23,522 bases of DNA from Kipferlia bialata (GCA_003568945.1 BDIP01000126.1:6669-30190), one strand, 5' to 3'; positions 1 to 10,599 are shown, counted from the first letter of the stretch. The notes: generated by a model from the sequence alone, not told the origin. Numbers and translations: made by a program.

Positions 1-13
1 TTCACGGGGCCCT

Positions 14-50
<37 letters not shown>

Positions 51-80
51 ATCAACTCTCATTGCTGCCATCAACTCCAG
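1..80. other. Poly-C run and probable intron 3' end at the window edge
   Basis: An uninterrupted C run fills 15-50. It is followed by about 30 bases ending in CATCAACTCCAG at 69-80, which fits the branch-site/3' splice pattern used elsewhere in this window, so coding probably resumes at 81. The reading frame is also open back to the C run, so 51-80 could instead be coding. A pure homopolymer this long at the edge of the sequence looks like a sequencing or assembly limit rather than biology. Confidence 0.6.
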
Positions 81-3000
81 GACATACCCCAAGTGACAGG
101 GACAGACACGGTCTCAGACAACCTCATCGGGTCTGTACCAGAATCCCTCTTCTCTGGGTCCGCAGCCCCCCTCTCGTTCCTGGGTGGCTCTTCCATCGAT
201 GCTTCCATTGACCTGTTTGGCCAGGGGAGTGCCCCTGTTCAAGACCTGTATCAAGGGTCAGGGCAAGACTTAGGCAGGGGGGCACAGACCATACCCAGCA
301 GCTACGGCCGGAACTCCACCTCAGGTACTAACAGTGCCGTACCTGTCTATTTCTTTCTATCTGTCTATTCTCTCTCTGACTGTGGTTCACCCCCCCTCCC
401 CCCCCTCACTCTAGCGCTGGATGAGTCCCTCTTTGGAGGCAATGTGCCCTCCCTCGACGACCTGCTGTTCCCCAAGAGATCCAGCAGGATAGGGGGGCAG
501 ACAGGCATAGACACAGGCATAGACCAGGGGCAGGGCAAGCATCCGGCAAGTCCATCTGCCACTGCCACTACCCGATCCTCAGTGACCCTCAGTGGTATTA
601 CTGGGGAGGCCACCACTTGGGGAGAGAGGCGAGAGAGCAGGGACAGTGGGTTGGTCAGTGTGTCTGGGGACCTTGGGGCAGAGGGTGAGGGTGGGATGGA
701 TGAGAGTGGCCCAGCACTGCCCCAGTCCCAGCCTACCTCGCCCCCTCTGGCCCAAGGCACCGTCTCAACACTATATGTCTCTGCCTACAAGGAGCCAGTG
801 AGAGAGGAGTCCGGCAGTGCAGGTGGCACAGATGAGGTGAGGGTGTCGGGCCCTCTCAGGGTCAGTGCATCTGAGACAGACACTGGTGCAGCTGCCAATG
901 CGGTACACCCTGACTCTGCCGAGCCCGTCCATATACATGAGATGCTGATACATGAGATGGCCACCCAGACACAAGCGTCCGTCGTATCCACCGGATCACA
1001 GACTGTTCTTAGGTATTGATGTTTATATTGCAGTTGTTGCCGCTAGTAACCGAGTGAGTGTGTGCCTCTGATCTCTCTCTGCCCTTACCCAGTATGGCTG
1101 TAATGGAGGAGACACCGGCGGATGGGTACCCTGGCCGATACCCAGACCCACCCCACCCTCTTGGGACCCCAGGGGGTGCCTTCCCAACCGACAGAGGCAT
1201 CCACACATACAGCTCTCCCCTCCAGCTGCAGAACAAGAGTTTCCTGTCTCCAGCCGAGCCTGTCACGTTCCGTCCACTTGACACGTCGTCAATGGGAGGT
1301 ACTGCATTGATATAGTGGTACCTCTTCCTTTGCTCACCTCCAGACACCCCGCTTGCGGAGAGTCCCTTTCCTCCAACCACCACTGGGTACCATGAAGATG
1401 GACAGGGAGAGAGTAATGGGGAGGGGGAGGCTGGCAAGGCAGGCCCAGACCAGTCTGTTGAGGAGGGTTGCACTGGCCAACTGGCAGACGATGCTGCTGC
1501 TGCACCTACAGTGCAACCACCCACAGGTATACCCCCATCACCTACCATGGGTGATGGGTTGACAGGCACTGTGGCAGGGACTGATGTCCCAGACACATTG
1601 TATGATGCACACCCTGATATGCTGAGAGAGGCCATGGAGGCAGAGGGGCCAGACCTGTACAGGGGTGGGGTGTCTCTCCCGCCCGATGCTGACCGTGATG
1701 GGTATGATGTGTATCAGTCTGATGTAGAGGGGAGGCACAGTGTGTCTGTCGGGGTAGGCGCAGACAGGCGTCTCTTGCGCAGTCCCCACTCGACGTCTCT
1801 CCCACCCGCTGTCTCCCCTTCTACTGTCTCCCCTTCTACTTGTCGTTCCCAGTCTCCCTCTCCTTCTGGCTCCTCCGTGCATTCCAGACAGGGGAGGGGA
1901 GAGAAGGGGTATAGCGACGAGAGCCACGACTCTCGAGTGTCTGAGTCTCCTGTGAGAGACTCTGACTCTGACGAATCAATGAGGGAGGAGATAGGGGATA
2001 TGGAGAGAGAGGGGAATGTCGAGGAAGGTGTTGGAGAGGGGGGGATGGAGTGCCCTGCTGAGGGAGAGGGATGGGAGGGTGTAGAGAGAGAGATGGCTGG
2101 AGACTCTGGTCGTAGTCTGTCTGGGACTCTCAGTACTCACACCATGCAGGGAGAACACCCAGACCTCACTGTGTCTGCCTATAATGCCACCCTTCCAGGC
2201 CAGGTGGGATGTAGTATTGTAAGTCGTAGTTGATTGTGCCTCTGTGTCTCTGACCTCAGATGACCCTATCAGGCACCGGTCGCCCTCAAAGACCTCCCCC
2301 CAGCGCCCCAGGTATATCGTGTGGTGTAGTGATTTGTGAAGAGAGTGTGCCATCTGTCATCATATTCAATGTGTTATGGCCCTCTACCCAATTCCATATT
2401 CTGTATGGTGTTGTATATCATGGGGCATTGTGATATATCATCAAGCTGTGTCCAGTCAACTATTGGTCCAGCCTCTGACGGCAGGTCTCTGGTATCCGTC
2501 CACCACCCTGATTGGGCTCCTTGTCAAGGAGCAGAGAGAGCGGCAACAGAGGGTGTTGTCTGCACAGCCAGGCCCAGACGCATATGCTGACTCTGAGGCT
2601 GAGGCTCTGAAGGCATTGACGGGAAAGACCATAGTGGTAAGGTATTGAATGGGTGTTTGGGCATCCCATTATATGTGTCTCATATCGGATACCGGGATGA
2701 CACACTGATATCTACACTTCCGTTGCAACTTCGGTTAGGTCTCTTCGTCCTTCTCCCTCTGACCATGAGGTATGAGGTGTCGCAGCAGGACTCCGTGTCC
2801 ACTGCCCTCTCCCACACAATGGGCACAGATCTGCCTCTGATCGTCAGGTAGGGGGTCGGCACAGACTCTATGGTGTCCTTCTGCTTTGCCATTCGTCTCT
2901 CACCCCACTCACCCAGACCCCGTGCCTGCAGTCTGTCTGTCTCCATGTCCACGAGGACCCAGGAGACATCAGATACCAAGAGGTGTGTTGCGTAGATACC

Positions 3001-3501
3001 GTTCTCCTGTGAGCATTCTTGTGACACTGACCCCAGGGAGTGGATGGCCGGGGTTACCCAGTCTGCCCCGACCCCTCTCCTCTCAGTCACACCCATAGGG
3101 CTGGGCGGGGGGGACACAGTGGCCCTGGCAGACACAGACCTCGTCAGCACGGGGGCCCTAGGTGTGCACTTCCATTACTCTTGTTACTGCTAGAGAATGT
3201 ATAGATACATACTGAATAATGTGTATGTCCTGATCTTGTTCTCATGGGACAGGTCCTGATTTCGGGCGAGTGGCCACTGAGAGAGGTCTAGATACAGACC
3301 TATGCCTCTCCATCTGGTACAGGCTACCGAGGCATGTCACCGTAGGGTATGTCTAACGATGCATGTGTATGTGCATGTGACGTGTACCCTCTGTCTGACC
3401 CCAGTGGTGTGCCTGTCTCGCATGGGTCTGTGCACCTGGTCTGTGGGTCCAAGGCTATGTGTGAGTCTCTCGCCACTTCACTGCAGACCCTTGTCTTATA
3501 G
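81..3501 (+). CDS. Large Ser/Pro/acid-rich protein of unknown function, 5' partial
   Basis: Eleven exons are supported: 81-324, 415-1012, 1093-1298, 1344-2203, 2260-2311, 2485-2641, 2770-2847, 2917-2982, 3037-3161, 3253-3346 and 3405-3501 (TAG stop). They sum to 2,577 bases, 858 codons plus stop, with every phase agreeing. Most introns end in motifs such as CTGACCTCAG or CTGACCCCAG. The first ~640 residues are low in complexity, rich in Ser, Pro, Gly, Asp and Glu, with an RSQSPSPSGSS patch and a long acidic stretch, so they are probably disordered. The last ~220 residues are more ordered and start with WYPSTTLIGLLVKEQRERQQ, a likely helix, followed by alternating hydrophobic stretches; I recognise no family. 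The N-terminus is lost in the poly-C edge. Exon 6 has two possible donors; the one after 2641 keeps the frame. A scaffold or cytoskeletal role is possible but unsupported. Confidence 0.75.
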
Positions 3502-4068
3502 GCCCTGCCACAGGATGCACCCTTTCAGGTGTACTAGATACTGGGTACCCACTTTTGGCCATAGACCATGGACGCCTGTCCTAGTAGCAAACTCTGTTGC
3601 CACTGAGTTATTGTTCCCTCGGCATTAGCCCAGGCTACGATACATGCTTGCCAACCATCTCATCACCCCTGCCATTATCATTGGGCAAGTAGCCTCTGTG
3701 CTATTTACCTAAGACGATGTCCACTGGCATGTATATTATTGTAATAGCACTATACTGTGCCATTATGTGTTTGAATGTGGACCTCAAGTGCGTAGATGAT
3801 TCCCTGTACAATTCTCAATGGCGCAGCATCATGAAAATGTCTATGGCTGTTTTAAATATGCCCCAAGCAGCGTTAGCAATAGAAGTGTGTATCACACCGG
3901 AATGTTGGAGTTATGATCAAAACTCGCTGGACCAGGGAAACAAATTGAAATGAACTCTCGGTTCAACTCTAACAGTTGAGAAGAACCCCTTTTCCATTTT
4001 TTGCTACGATATCTGTGTGCCGCAACGGTGCTCTTCTAGGCTCACGTTGTGAAGGGAACGTGAGGAAG
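3502..4068. other. Intergenic spacer upstream of the nucleoporin gene
   Basis: About 570 bases lie between the TAG at 3499-3501 and the ATG at 4069. The spacer is clearly less GC-rich than the flanking exons from about 3640 onward. It must hold the 3' end signals of the upstream gene and the promoter of the nucleoporin gene, but I recognise no specific element. One short ATG-started ORF (3717-3953) is listed separately with low confidence. Confidence 0.6.
3717..3953 (+). CDS. Doubtful small ORF with hydrophobic N-terminus
   Basis: An intronless ATG-to-TGA frame of 78 residues lies wholly in the spacer between two larger genes. The N-terminus (MYIIVIALYCAIMCLNV after four residues) is hydrophobic and could be a signal peptide or membrane anchor. 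The rest is polar with three further cysteines. Composition is AT-richer than the neighbouring genes, and no family is recognised. It could be a small secreted or membrane protein, but chance is about as likely in AT-rich spacer DNA. Confidence 0.2.
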   Translation: MSTGMYIIVIALYCAIMCLNVDLKCVDDSLYNSQWRSIMKMSMAVLNMPQAALAIEVCITPECWSYDQNSLDQGNKLK

Positions 4069-7000
4069 ATGGGAGATCCGTCGAGTGATGACCTATATCG
4101 GTCGATACTCATGTGTACTATGCGGTTGGCATGTCTCCCTGAAGCTAGAGAACTAGCTGCAGAGTCAGAGGTGACGTATAGTGATACACACATACTGTTT
4201 CAACCTTCACACAGACACACTGTTACAGTGTCACCTCTCTTTGCATACATTCTTTGTCTGACCCCCCCCTTCCCCAACTGGCCGGTCCTATTCTTATCCC
4301 AGACTCTGATTGCTGCCCATCCCGTATCCCCCTATGTGTCCTGTGCCTTTGAGGCCAGTCTGGGTATGCTGACAGTGGAGGGACTCAAGCAGCCTCTCCT
4401 GGATGCCAGGAAGAGGTCTGAGAATGGTACGTCTGGGAAGGACTGAATCGGTAATCATACATATGGCCATTCTGACTCATATCTGGTCTTGTCCTTGTAT
4501 CTCCTATGTGTACTGACATCCAGGTGATTACACTGCCTTGGAGGCAGATGAGGTGTCTGTGACAGCTAGTGGGTGCATTCAGTCCCTAGGAGCCACCCCT
4601 GCCGGTGCTGTGTTCATAGTGGGACAGGTATAGGCTTTCACTCATCTGGTGTCACTGTGTGGTATATATATACTATTACTTATCTCTCAGGACCTGTATG
4701 CCGCCAAGTTTGGGAGTGCGTCCCCCTCACAGGTGACTGCTGTGGGCGCAGGAAGTAGGGTAGTCCAGCTCTCTGAGACCTACAAGGTGTGACAGCTGTG
4801 TTGATTGTTCACATGCCTGTGTTTGCTATACATCTTCCTTTATATATACGAATGCCCCCTCTCTCCCCTTTCCCTCCCCTGCCTTCAGGTCTCCAGCGGC
4901 CTGGTCACCTGTGTGGTACACACCCCGGAGCAGAGTGGTCTGGACCTGGTGGTGTGTACTGAGGGAGGGGCAGTGTCTCTCCAGCATGTCCCTTCTCTCC
5001 CTGGATTCCCCACACCCTCTCTAGCCAAGTACCCGACAGCACTGATGCTGCCCCACTCCAAAGGTAGGATATATTCATGGATTCATCACCCATACAGTCA
5101 TTTGCGTATTCACTTCACAACCCCACCTCTAAGACAATACCATACCTCCTGTCCCCTGTAACCCCAGGTCTGTTTGCAGCCCCCATGTCCCCCCCTGGTG
5201 ACTATGACTACATGATCCCTCTGCTGCAGTACAGTGCCTCTTCCAAGGGTCTCGAGGAGATTGAGGTGAGTTGAGAGTGTGTATCATGCCATGCTCCCAA
5301 CCCTCTCTGATGTACCTGTTCCTAGTCCTCATGCCAGGAGAGACAGGTCGTCGAGGAGTATGACTGTGATGTGCCTGCCCCTAGCATTGCCGGTGGGTAC
5401 TCTCTGTCGAGACGCATCTCTCCTTCCCTCTGTCTCCCTCCCCCCCAGTGCCCCCTCCCTCACCCCCAGGCATCATGGCGCTGGATGCAGACGAGGACGA
5501 CTTCCCAGAGGAGCCAGAGGACTTCCTGCCCTCCTGCTGCGGAGTCACTACCCTCTCCCTGCCCCCCTCCCTCTTTGGAAAGGATGGGGAGGACTCCCCG
5601 TGCGATGTCCTGTTCACAGCCTCCACAGGGACACAGGTATCAGTATCAGTATCAGTATAACGTGGCAGTGGGGTCTCTTACGGTTATGTTCGTCAGTGAC
5701 CGTGTATCCTCTCTCATCCTCAGGAGGTTATGATCCATGCCTTCTTCTATGACAGCCCCTCTACCCCGGCTGTCCACCCTGTCCAGGTCTCCGGGCCTTC
5801 TGCGACGCCCACTCCTGCAAGTGTACAGCCCAAGCCCGCTGCCCCATCGGCATCTGAGACACCCAAGTCTGCCTTTGCTGGGTTTGGAACTCCAACAGGT
5901 GGCCTGGCCCCTGCCCCCCCTGCCGCATTCGGAGCCTTTAGCGCAGGACCGAAGAAGGCTGGCGGTTTCGGTGGGTTCGGAGGGTTCTTCTCCGATGCCA
6001 AGGCCTCCCCCTCCACAGCACAGCCCACAGGTACAGTCCTAGTGCAGATCGATGGAATCATTCACGATTCATATGATCATGATATTGTGCCGTAGCATTC
6101 TTCTCACCTGTAGGCTTTGGTGGCTTTGGCAAGAGTCAGGGGACCTCTGCTGCTAAGCCTGCTGCTGTGTCTGGGTTTGGGGTCCAGTCTGACCCCGCCC
6201 CCACCTCTGGGTTCGGTGGCTTCCCCCCTGCCTCCACTGCCTCCACTGGGTCTGGGTTTGGAGTGCCTGATACTGGTAGCACCTCCGCTCCCTCCTCAGG
6301 CTTCGGGGGCTTCGGGGTACCCTCACAGACCGCCACACCCTCCCACCGGCCCTCCTTCAATGTGGTGTTCGGTGGTACCCCAGCTGCGGCTGATACCACC
6401 GATGCCGATAAGGAGGGGACCACCTCTTCAGGTATAGGAGTCTCTGTTCATATGTGCATTTGCCTGTTTGCCTTCATCTCTCATCTCCCTACTCCCTGCC
6501 TGTCTCATCTTAGGGTTCTCGGGCTTCGGGTCCTTTGGGTCTGGGGCTGCCCCTGGCTTTGGCTCCACCCCCTCCAAGTCCGTGTTTGGTGTGTCGACAG
6601 GTACCGATGTCACCCCCGCTGGGCAGCAGGTCTCCAAGGACTCCAAGGACTCTACCAGGGGACAGACGGAGGTGGATGAGATAGATGAGACTGCACAGCC
6701 TAGGGCGTTCTCACAGTCCCTTTCTCCCGCTGTCAGCCGTCCTTCATTTGGCGAGTCCGGTGCTGGTGGTGGCCGCCTGTCTCCTGTCCTTCCTTCTGTC
6801 AAGCAGAGTGACGTCGAGCAGAGTGACGTCGAGCATGGTGACGTGAGTGACGAGGAGTCCGAGACTGCCACTCTCGAGTCATCCCCGTCCCCACCGCTCT
6901 CTCCCACTGAGGGTGGCCCCACTGGCTCCTTTGGTGGGGATAAGACATCCATATTTGGGTTTGGAGCTGGTGAGTCTGCTCCAAAGGCAGAGTCAGACAA

Positions 7001-9246
7001 GCCTGCCACTGGATTCGGTGGGTTTGGAGCATCCTCTTTCGGTGCTAAGCCAGCTGAGACCGACGCTGCCGACAAGCCTGCTACTGGATTCGGTGGATTC
7101 CCATCTTCATCTTTCGGCGTCAAGCCCGTGGAGTCCAAGCCTGCTGACAAGAAGCCCGACGCTGGTGGATTCCCACCCATGTCCTCTTTCGGTGTCAAGC
7201 CCGTGGAGTCCAAGCCTGCCGACAAGAAGCCCGACGCGGGTGGATTCCCTCCCATGTCATCTTTCCAGGCACCTCAGGCAACCCCAGCTCCCTCGGGCGC
7301 TGCGTCTTTCGGTGGTATGGGACTGTGTTGTTACCCATATTTAGTATTTGGTGCTATTCTTGTGTTCTTGAGTCTCTTGTTGCTAATGTGTCAGGTGCAG
7401 CCGCCGCTCCAGCTGCAACTGGGTTTGGGGCCACAGGTACCGTGTTATATGTATATCAATGGGACTGGCGAGTGTGCCATGTGTTTGTTGCTGATACATT
7501 GTAAAACAGATTGATTCTAATCCTAGCTGCCCAGCCCACTCAGTCTGCACCTGCAACTGGATTTGGAACGACAACAACAGGTGGCTAGTTTGTTGGAGCA
7601 GTAGTGTATATGAATGGACAGTGATTCCTATATACTTTGCCTTCTCTGTATCCTCAATGATCTGACACAGGTTTCGGTGCCACTACAACTAGTACCGCTG
7701 CTCAGGGTGGAGGTGCCACAGGTTTGATGTGTCTGTTGTCATATATGTGTTTGCTACAATGAACCATCGGTTGTATCCAAGTGCCTGTATTCATTTAGGC
7801 CTGTATTCATTTACCCACTGCAGGGTTCGGTGTCTCCACCCCTGCCAAGCCCGGTGCCTCTGGATGGGGCTCTTCCAGTGGGTGGGGCCAGACAACCACA
7901 GCCACAGCCTCGCCAGCCGCTGCAGCCCCTGCACCAGCTGCCTTTGGGGTGGCCCCTGCCCCACCTGCCCCCAGTGCCAGTACCAGTACCTTTGGCCAGG
8001 CTGCACCTAAGGAGACCCCCAAGGCATCAGGTGCGGATGTACAGTGTTGATTGACATGTCCAGGGTGTGATACCAACACGTATATTCAATGTCACTTTGA
8101 TGTGTTGTTCTATATTGTCCTCATTCGCAGGCTGGGGCTCCTCTAGCGGCTGGGGTACCAACCTCGGAGGAAAGGGTGAGTTCTCTGCTATTCATTTCCC
8201 ATGTTAGGATAGTCTCAACGTTCTGTCCCTCACCTCTAGCCACTCCTGCTGCGTCTACACCTAGTGGCTGGGGAGCCTCTCCCGTTGCTGCTCCGGCCCC
8301 TGCCAAGCCTGCAACTGGAACTACTGGTAAGTCATGTACACATAATTCCTTGGTATATACATATTGCACTACCTTTTCACCAGCCCTGTTCCAACGATAG
8401 GCTTTGGGGCCCCTACTACCACTGCCACTGGGGGCTGGGGCAGCTCTAGTGGCTGGGGCGGCACCACCACAGGCACCCCTGCTGCTGGTACCCCTGCAGC
8501 CCCAGCTGGGTTCGGGGTAGCCCCTACCAGCCAGGCACCTGCAGGTAAGAGGCATCCTCCATTGATTATGGGTGTGAAGGACTATATCAGTATGTGGAAC
8601 ATGTGGCAAGAGTGGCTACATATCCACCCTGATCATCACCTCCCCTCACCCCCAGCCTCAGGGGGGGCCCTTGCCCCATTCAAGCCCACGACATCCTTCG
8701 GAGCCCCTACTACAGGCACCCCTTCAGGTAGGGGAGAGCTCTCATTGTGGACATTGTCTCTGTACTTTCTTATGTGTATACAATTATGTACCTGTGGCCT
8801 CTAAGACCAGCTGGAAGCTTCAGCGGCTTTGGTGGCTTTGGAAACAAGCCCACTGGCACTGCTGCTCCCCTGAGTGCCCAGACCCAGCCAGCCACACAGG
8901 CCCCAGGTACATGTGCCCATCTGCTATATCACACTGGCATATCTGATACTGTATACACACACACTCATGTCTCTCGTGCATGAGGCGTGATGACCCGTCT
9001 TTCTTACTGTCTACCCCTGCCACTCTCACTCCAGCTGGTTTTGGCACCCCGAGCACATTCGGTGGGTTCGGACAGCCAGGTAAGGAGGATATTGTGTGGC
9101 ACATGGCAACCTCTCTCGGATGCATCTCCCTGACACCAGGCGTTGCCCCCACATCCAACCCCTTCAACTCCCTTGGTAACACCTTTGGACAGGGGGCAGA
9201 CAGTGGTGGCCTCCAGTTCAAGAAGTCCTCTTTCGGAGGGATGTGA
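4069..9246 (+). CDS. FG-repeat nucleoporin, Nup214/Nup159-like layout
   Basis: Twenty-two exons: 4069-4170, 4303-4426, 4524-4627, 4691-4786, 4889-5063, 5168-5265, 5326-5392, 5449-5636, 5724-6030, 6114-6431, 6514-7314, 7395-7436, 7527-7580, 7671-7721, 7824-8030, 8131-8175, 8240-8326, 8401-8544, 8656-8727, 8811-8906, 9035-9079, 9140-9246. They sum to 3,330 bases (1,109 residues plus TGA). Residues 1 to about 350 are folded-looking, with short beta-type stretches (LDLVVCTEGGAVSLQHV) that could be a reduced beta-propeller. The rest is Gly/Ala/Pro/Ser/Thr-rich with about 43 FG dipeptides (GFGGFG, SSFG) running to the terminal SSFGGM. FG domains of this kind fill the nuclear pore channel and bind transport receptors. 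A structured N-terminus with FG repeats to the C-terminus matches the metazoan Nup214 order better than Nup98. No coiled coil was seen. The start is the first in-frame ATG. The FG assignment is firm; the subfamily is tentative. Intron 1 is open in frame, so its removal is less certain. Confidence 0.85.
5393..5469 (+). other. Two in-frame alternative 3' splice sites in the nucleoporin gene
   Basis: The intron starting at 5393 can end at 5448 (CCCCCCAG) or at 5469 (CTCACCCCCAG). The choices differ by 21 bases and both keep the frame, adding or omitting seven Pro/Ser-rich residues. The downstream site is the better match to the CTNAC-plus-AG motif typical of this window; the upstream one is reached first. 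Confidence 0.5.
5637..5658 (+). repeat. GTATCA hexamer repeat at an intron donor
   Basis: The intron after exon 8 opens with GTATCA three times in a row, then GTATAA. Each copy begins with GTA and could act as a 5' splice site. Using a later copy would add one to three Val-Ser dipeptides in frame. It is probably slippage at the donor and perhaps a minor source of length variation. Confidence 0.6.
6514..7314 (+). other. Largest FG exon with an acidic spacer
   Basis: This is the longest exon of the nucleoporin gene. It opens with an FG cluster, then an FG-poor acidic region around 6655-6870 containing repeated QSDVE units (15-base repeats at about 6800-6835). It closes with a second FG region of alternating Lys/Pro/Asp-rich spacers (SSFGAKP, SSFGVKP). 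Charged spacers between FG cores are common in FG nucleoporins and tune cohesion. The whole exon is phase 1 at both ends. Confidence 0.6.
7110..7259 (+). repeat. 75-base tandem duplication in the FG region
   Basis: Two adjacent 75-base units, 7110-7184 and 7185-7259, encode the same 25 residues (SSFGVKPVESKPADKKPDAG followed by GFPPM, allowing for the rotated start). They differ only at a few, mostly third, codon positions. The duplication is therefore recent or held by selection on the protein, and shows how the FG region grows in frame. Confidence 0.9.
7824..8544 (+). other. Four exons with WG-type modules inside the FG domain
   Basis: The exons at 7824-8030, 8131-8175 and 8401-8544 each contain the module GWGSSSGWG, and the exon at 8240-8326 carries a single SGWG. 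The third-codon positions differ between copies, so these are not very recent duplicates. They replace FG cores in an otherwise standard FG domain. All four exons are bounded by phase-1 introns. Trp-Gly dipeptides can substitute for Phe-Gly as aromatic stickers; they also resemble Argonaute-hook GW motifs, although nothing else here points to RNA silencing. Confidence 0.7.
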
Positions 9247-9432
9247 GTGTCCGTAACCACAGCCAGATAGTGATCAAATAGAACATATGTTGAGTGTGTA
9301 GGAGATGTACTTTCTAGCTCTCTTAGTACTTGATCTATGTCAGTAATCCATATAGGTACGCTAACGGAGTGAAAACTCTTCAGTGATACACCTGAACCTG
9401 TCTATTCTTGCTGCCCAACATAAGAGAAAAAG
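9247..9432. other. Convergent 3' spacer between nucleoporin and minus-strand gene
   Basis: The short spacer lies between the stop codons of two convergent genes (TGA at 9244-9246 on plus; the minus-strand stop read from 9435 to 9433). It is AT-rich (for example CATAAGAGAAAAAGTTAAAAG) and must hold both polyadenylation regions. No canonical AATAAA was seen, so 3' end formation signals are not identified. Confidence 0.5.
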
Positions 9433-10442
9433 TTAAAAGAGTCCCTTCTCCAGTCTGTCTCTCAAATATTCGATGTAGGGGGCAAAAAGGTCTCTCAACA
9501 TCTTGAGCTTCTCGTCGTTAGGGATGGCCAAGTGAAAAGGGATGTGCCCGGCTACCCTGTAGACATGGTCCATGGCTGCATCAGGAACTACCTTGGGGTC
9601 AGAGCGAACACAATGAGTATACAACCATCTCCAACAAAGACTTTCACATACTACACAAATACATCACTTACCCGAAGTTCCCAACCCATACCAAGGCAAT
9701 ATGCGATGACTTGACCCAACCACGCCCATCGTAGAGGGCTGGGGATTAGACACGGGTAAGACGTAATTGTAAAAGGGTCCCATGATAGGTTACACCATAT
9801 CCTATATATAAACTATGATGCTATTATTGAAGTGGTGGTAGTGGAGAGAGGTTCAATGGCAGCTAGTGGGCCTCGAGTCATTGATGACACTGAAGGATAT
9901 AGAGAAATCGCCAGAGGTATTCAGGAGGGGTTAGACGTACCTATGAGAGATCGTGTTATCCACGGGCAGCGCCAGCATGAGTGACTCCTTGACTTGGGAT
10001 GCCTGGCTAGGAGTGAGCTGGAACTGAGCACCGGAACCAGTGGAGTTCACGAGTATCCTAGGGTGAGAGGTGTCTAATGACATACATCATATACCAATCA
10101 AACATACCCGTAACTAAGCACCCCTCTCCACCAGGTGTCCATCTGATCATCAGTCAGATATGCACACGGGTCATCCTCACCAATGTCTTCAAAGCTATCC
10201 TCCTCACCCCCATCACAGTCCTCTGGCTCCTCACCCCAAGCATCCATTATACTCATCAGACCCTCCTCGAAACCCTCTAGCAACTGCAATTCAGAGTCTA
10301 TCAATTGGGGGTCAATCTTTGAAAAATCCGGATCCCAACGCATTGATCCCCAACACTCCATGCACTCTGAGATGGTGCTCCTGCCCTCGAACAGACTTGC
10401 ACAGTCATGAGTCTTACTCTCTTTATCAGAGGACTCTTCCAT
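9433..10442 (-). CDS. Hypothetical protein, 225 residues, acidic N-terminus
   Basis: Four minus-strand exons: 10442-10108 (ATG start), 10057-9941, 9738-9672 and 9591-9433 (TAA stop). They sum to 678 bases with all phases agreeing. Introns are 50, 202 and 80 bases, with 3' ends TCTCACCCTAG, TCTAATCCCCAG and CTGACCCCAAG. The N-terminal ~110 residues are acidic with Cys (CMECWGSM, EEPEDCDGGEEDSFEDIGED). The C-terminal half looks globular and contains LRWAWLGQVIAYCLGMGWEL, possibly a buried helix, then an amphipathic helix MLRDLFAPYIEYLRDRLEKG at the end. No signal peptide is evident and no family is recognised. The next in-frame upstream stop is close (about 10475), so the ATG at 10442 is the likely start. 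It is divergent from the coiled-coil gene at 10600. Confidence 0.7.
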
Positions 10443-10599
10443 ATCAGGCACGGAAGAGAGAACAAGAGGCTCTTGTTACAAGAGCTCACAGTTTCCGATT
10501 TTCCGATTTTCAAAGGTGTCAGACTCTAGAGAAATCTCTTTTTACCAGATCTCTATAGAGCTTAAAGTTGCCTTTAGTCTGCTAGGTCTAACTCAGCAA
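10443..10599. promoter_or_regulatory. Probable bidirectional promoter between divergent genes
   Basis: Only 157 bases separate the two divergent ATGs, so the promoters of both genes must overlap here or in 5' exons. The region holds a direct repeat TTCCGATTTTCCGATTTT (about 10494-10511) and a purine-rich segment. Just before the plus-strand ATG, GGTCTAACTCAG (to 10596) looks exactly like a local 3' splice site, so the plus gene may have a 5' untranslated intron or a missed first exon. No TATA box is clear. Confidence 0.45.

Noticed and set aside
1-50. Poly-C at the window edge as a telomere or regulatory tract
   Set aside because: It is a pure homopolymer with no telomere repeat unit, and the same runs occur at the other edge and at an internal join.
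365-760. Minus-strand frame of 131 codons in the first gene
   Set aside because: It spans an intron of the plus gene and is antisense to low-complexity coding sequence.
6428-7255. Minus-strand open frame of 275 codons opposite the nucleoporin FG exon
   Set aside because: It is the mirror of a repetitive coding exon. It lacks splice structure and reads as the reverse complement of FG/KP repeats.
7824-8544. WG repeats as evidence that this is a GW182-type silencing protein
   Set aside because: About 43 FG dipeptides surround them, and no UBA, RRM or PABP-binding region is seen; nucleoporin is the better reading.
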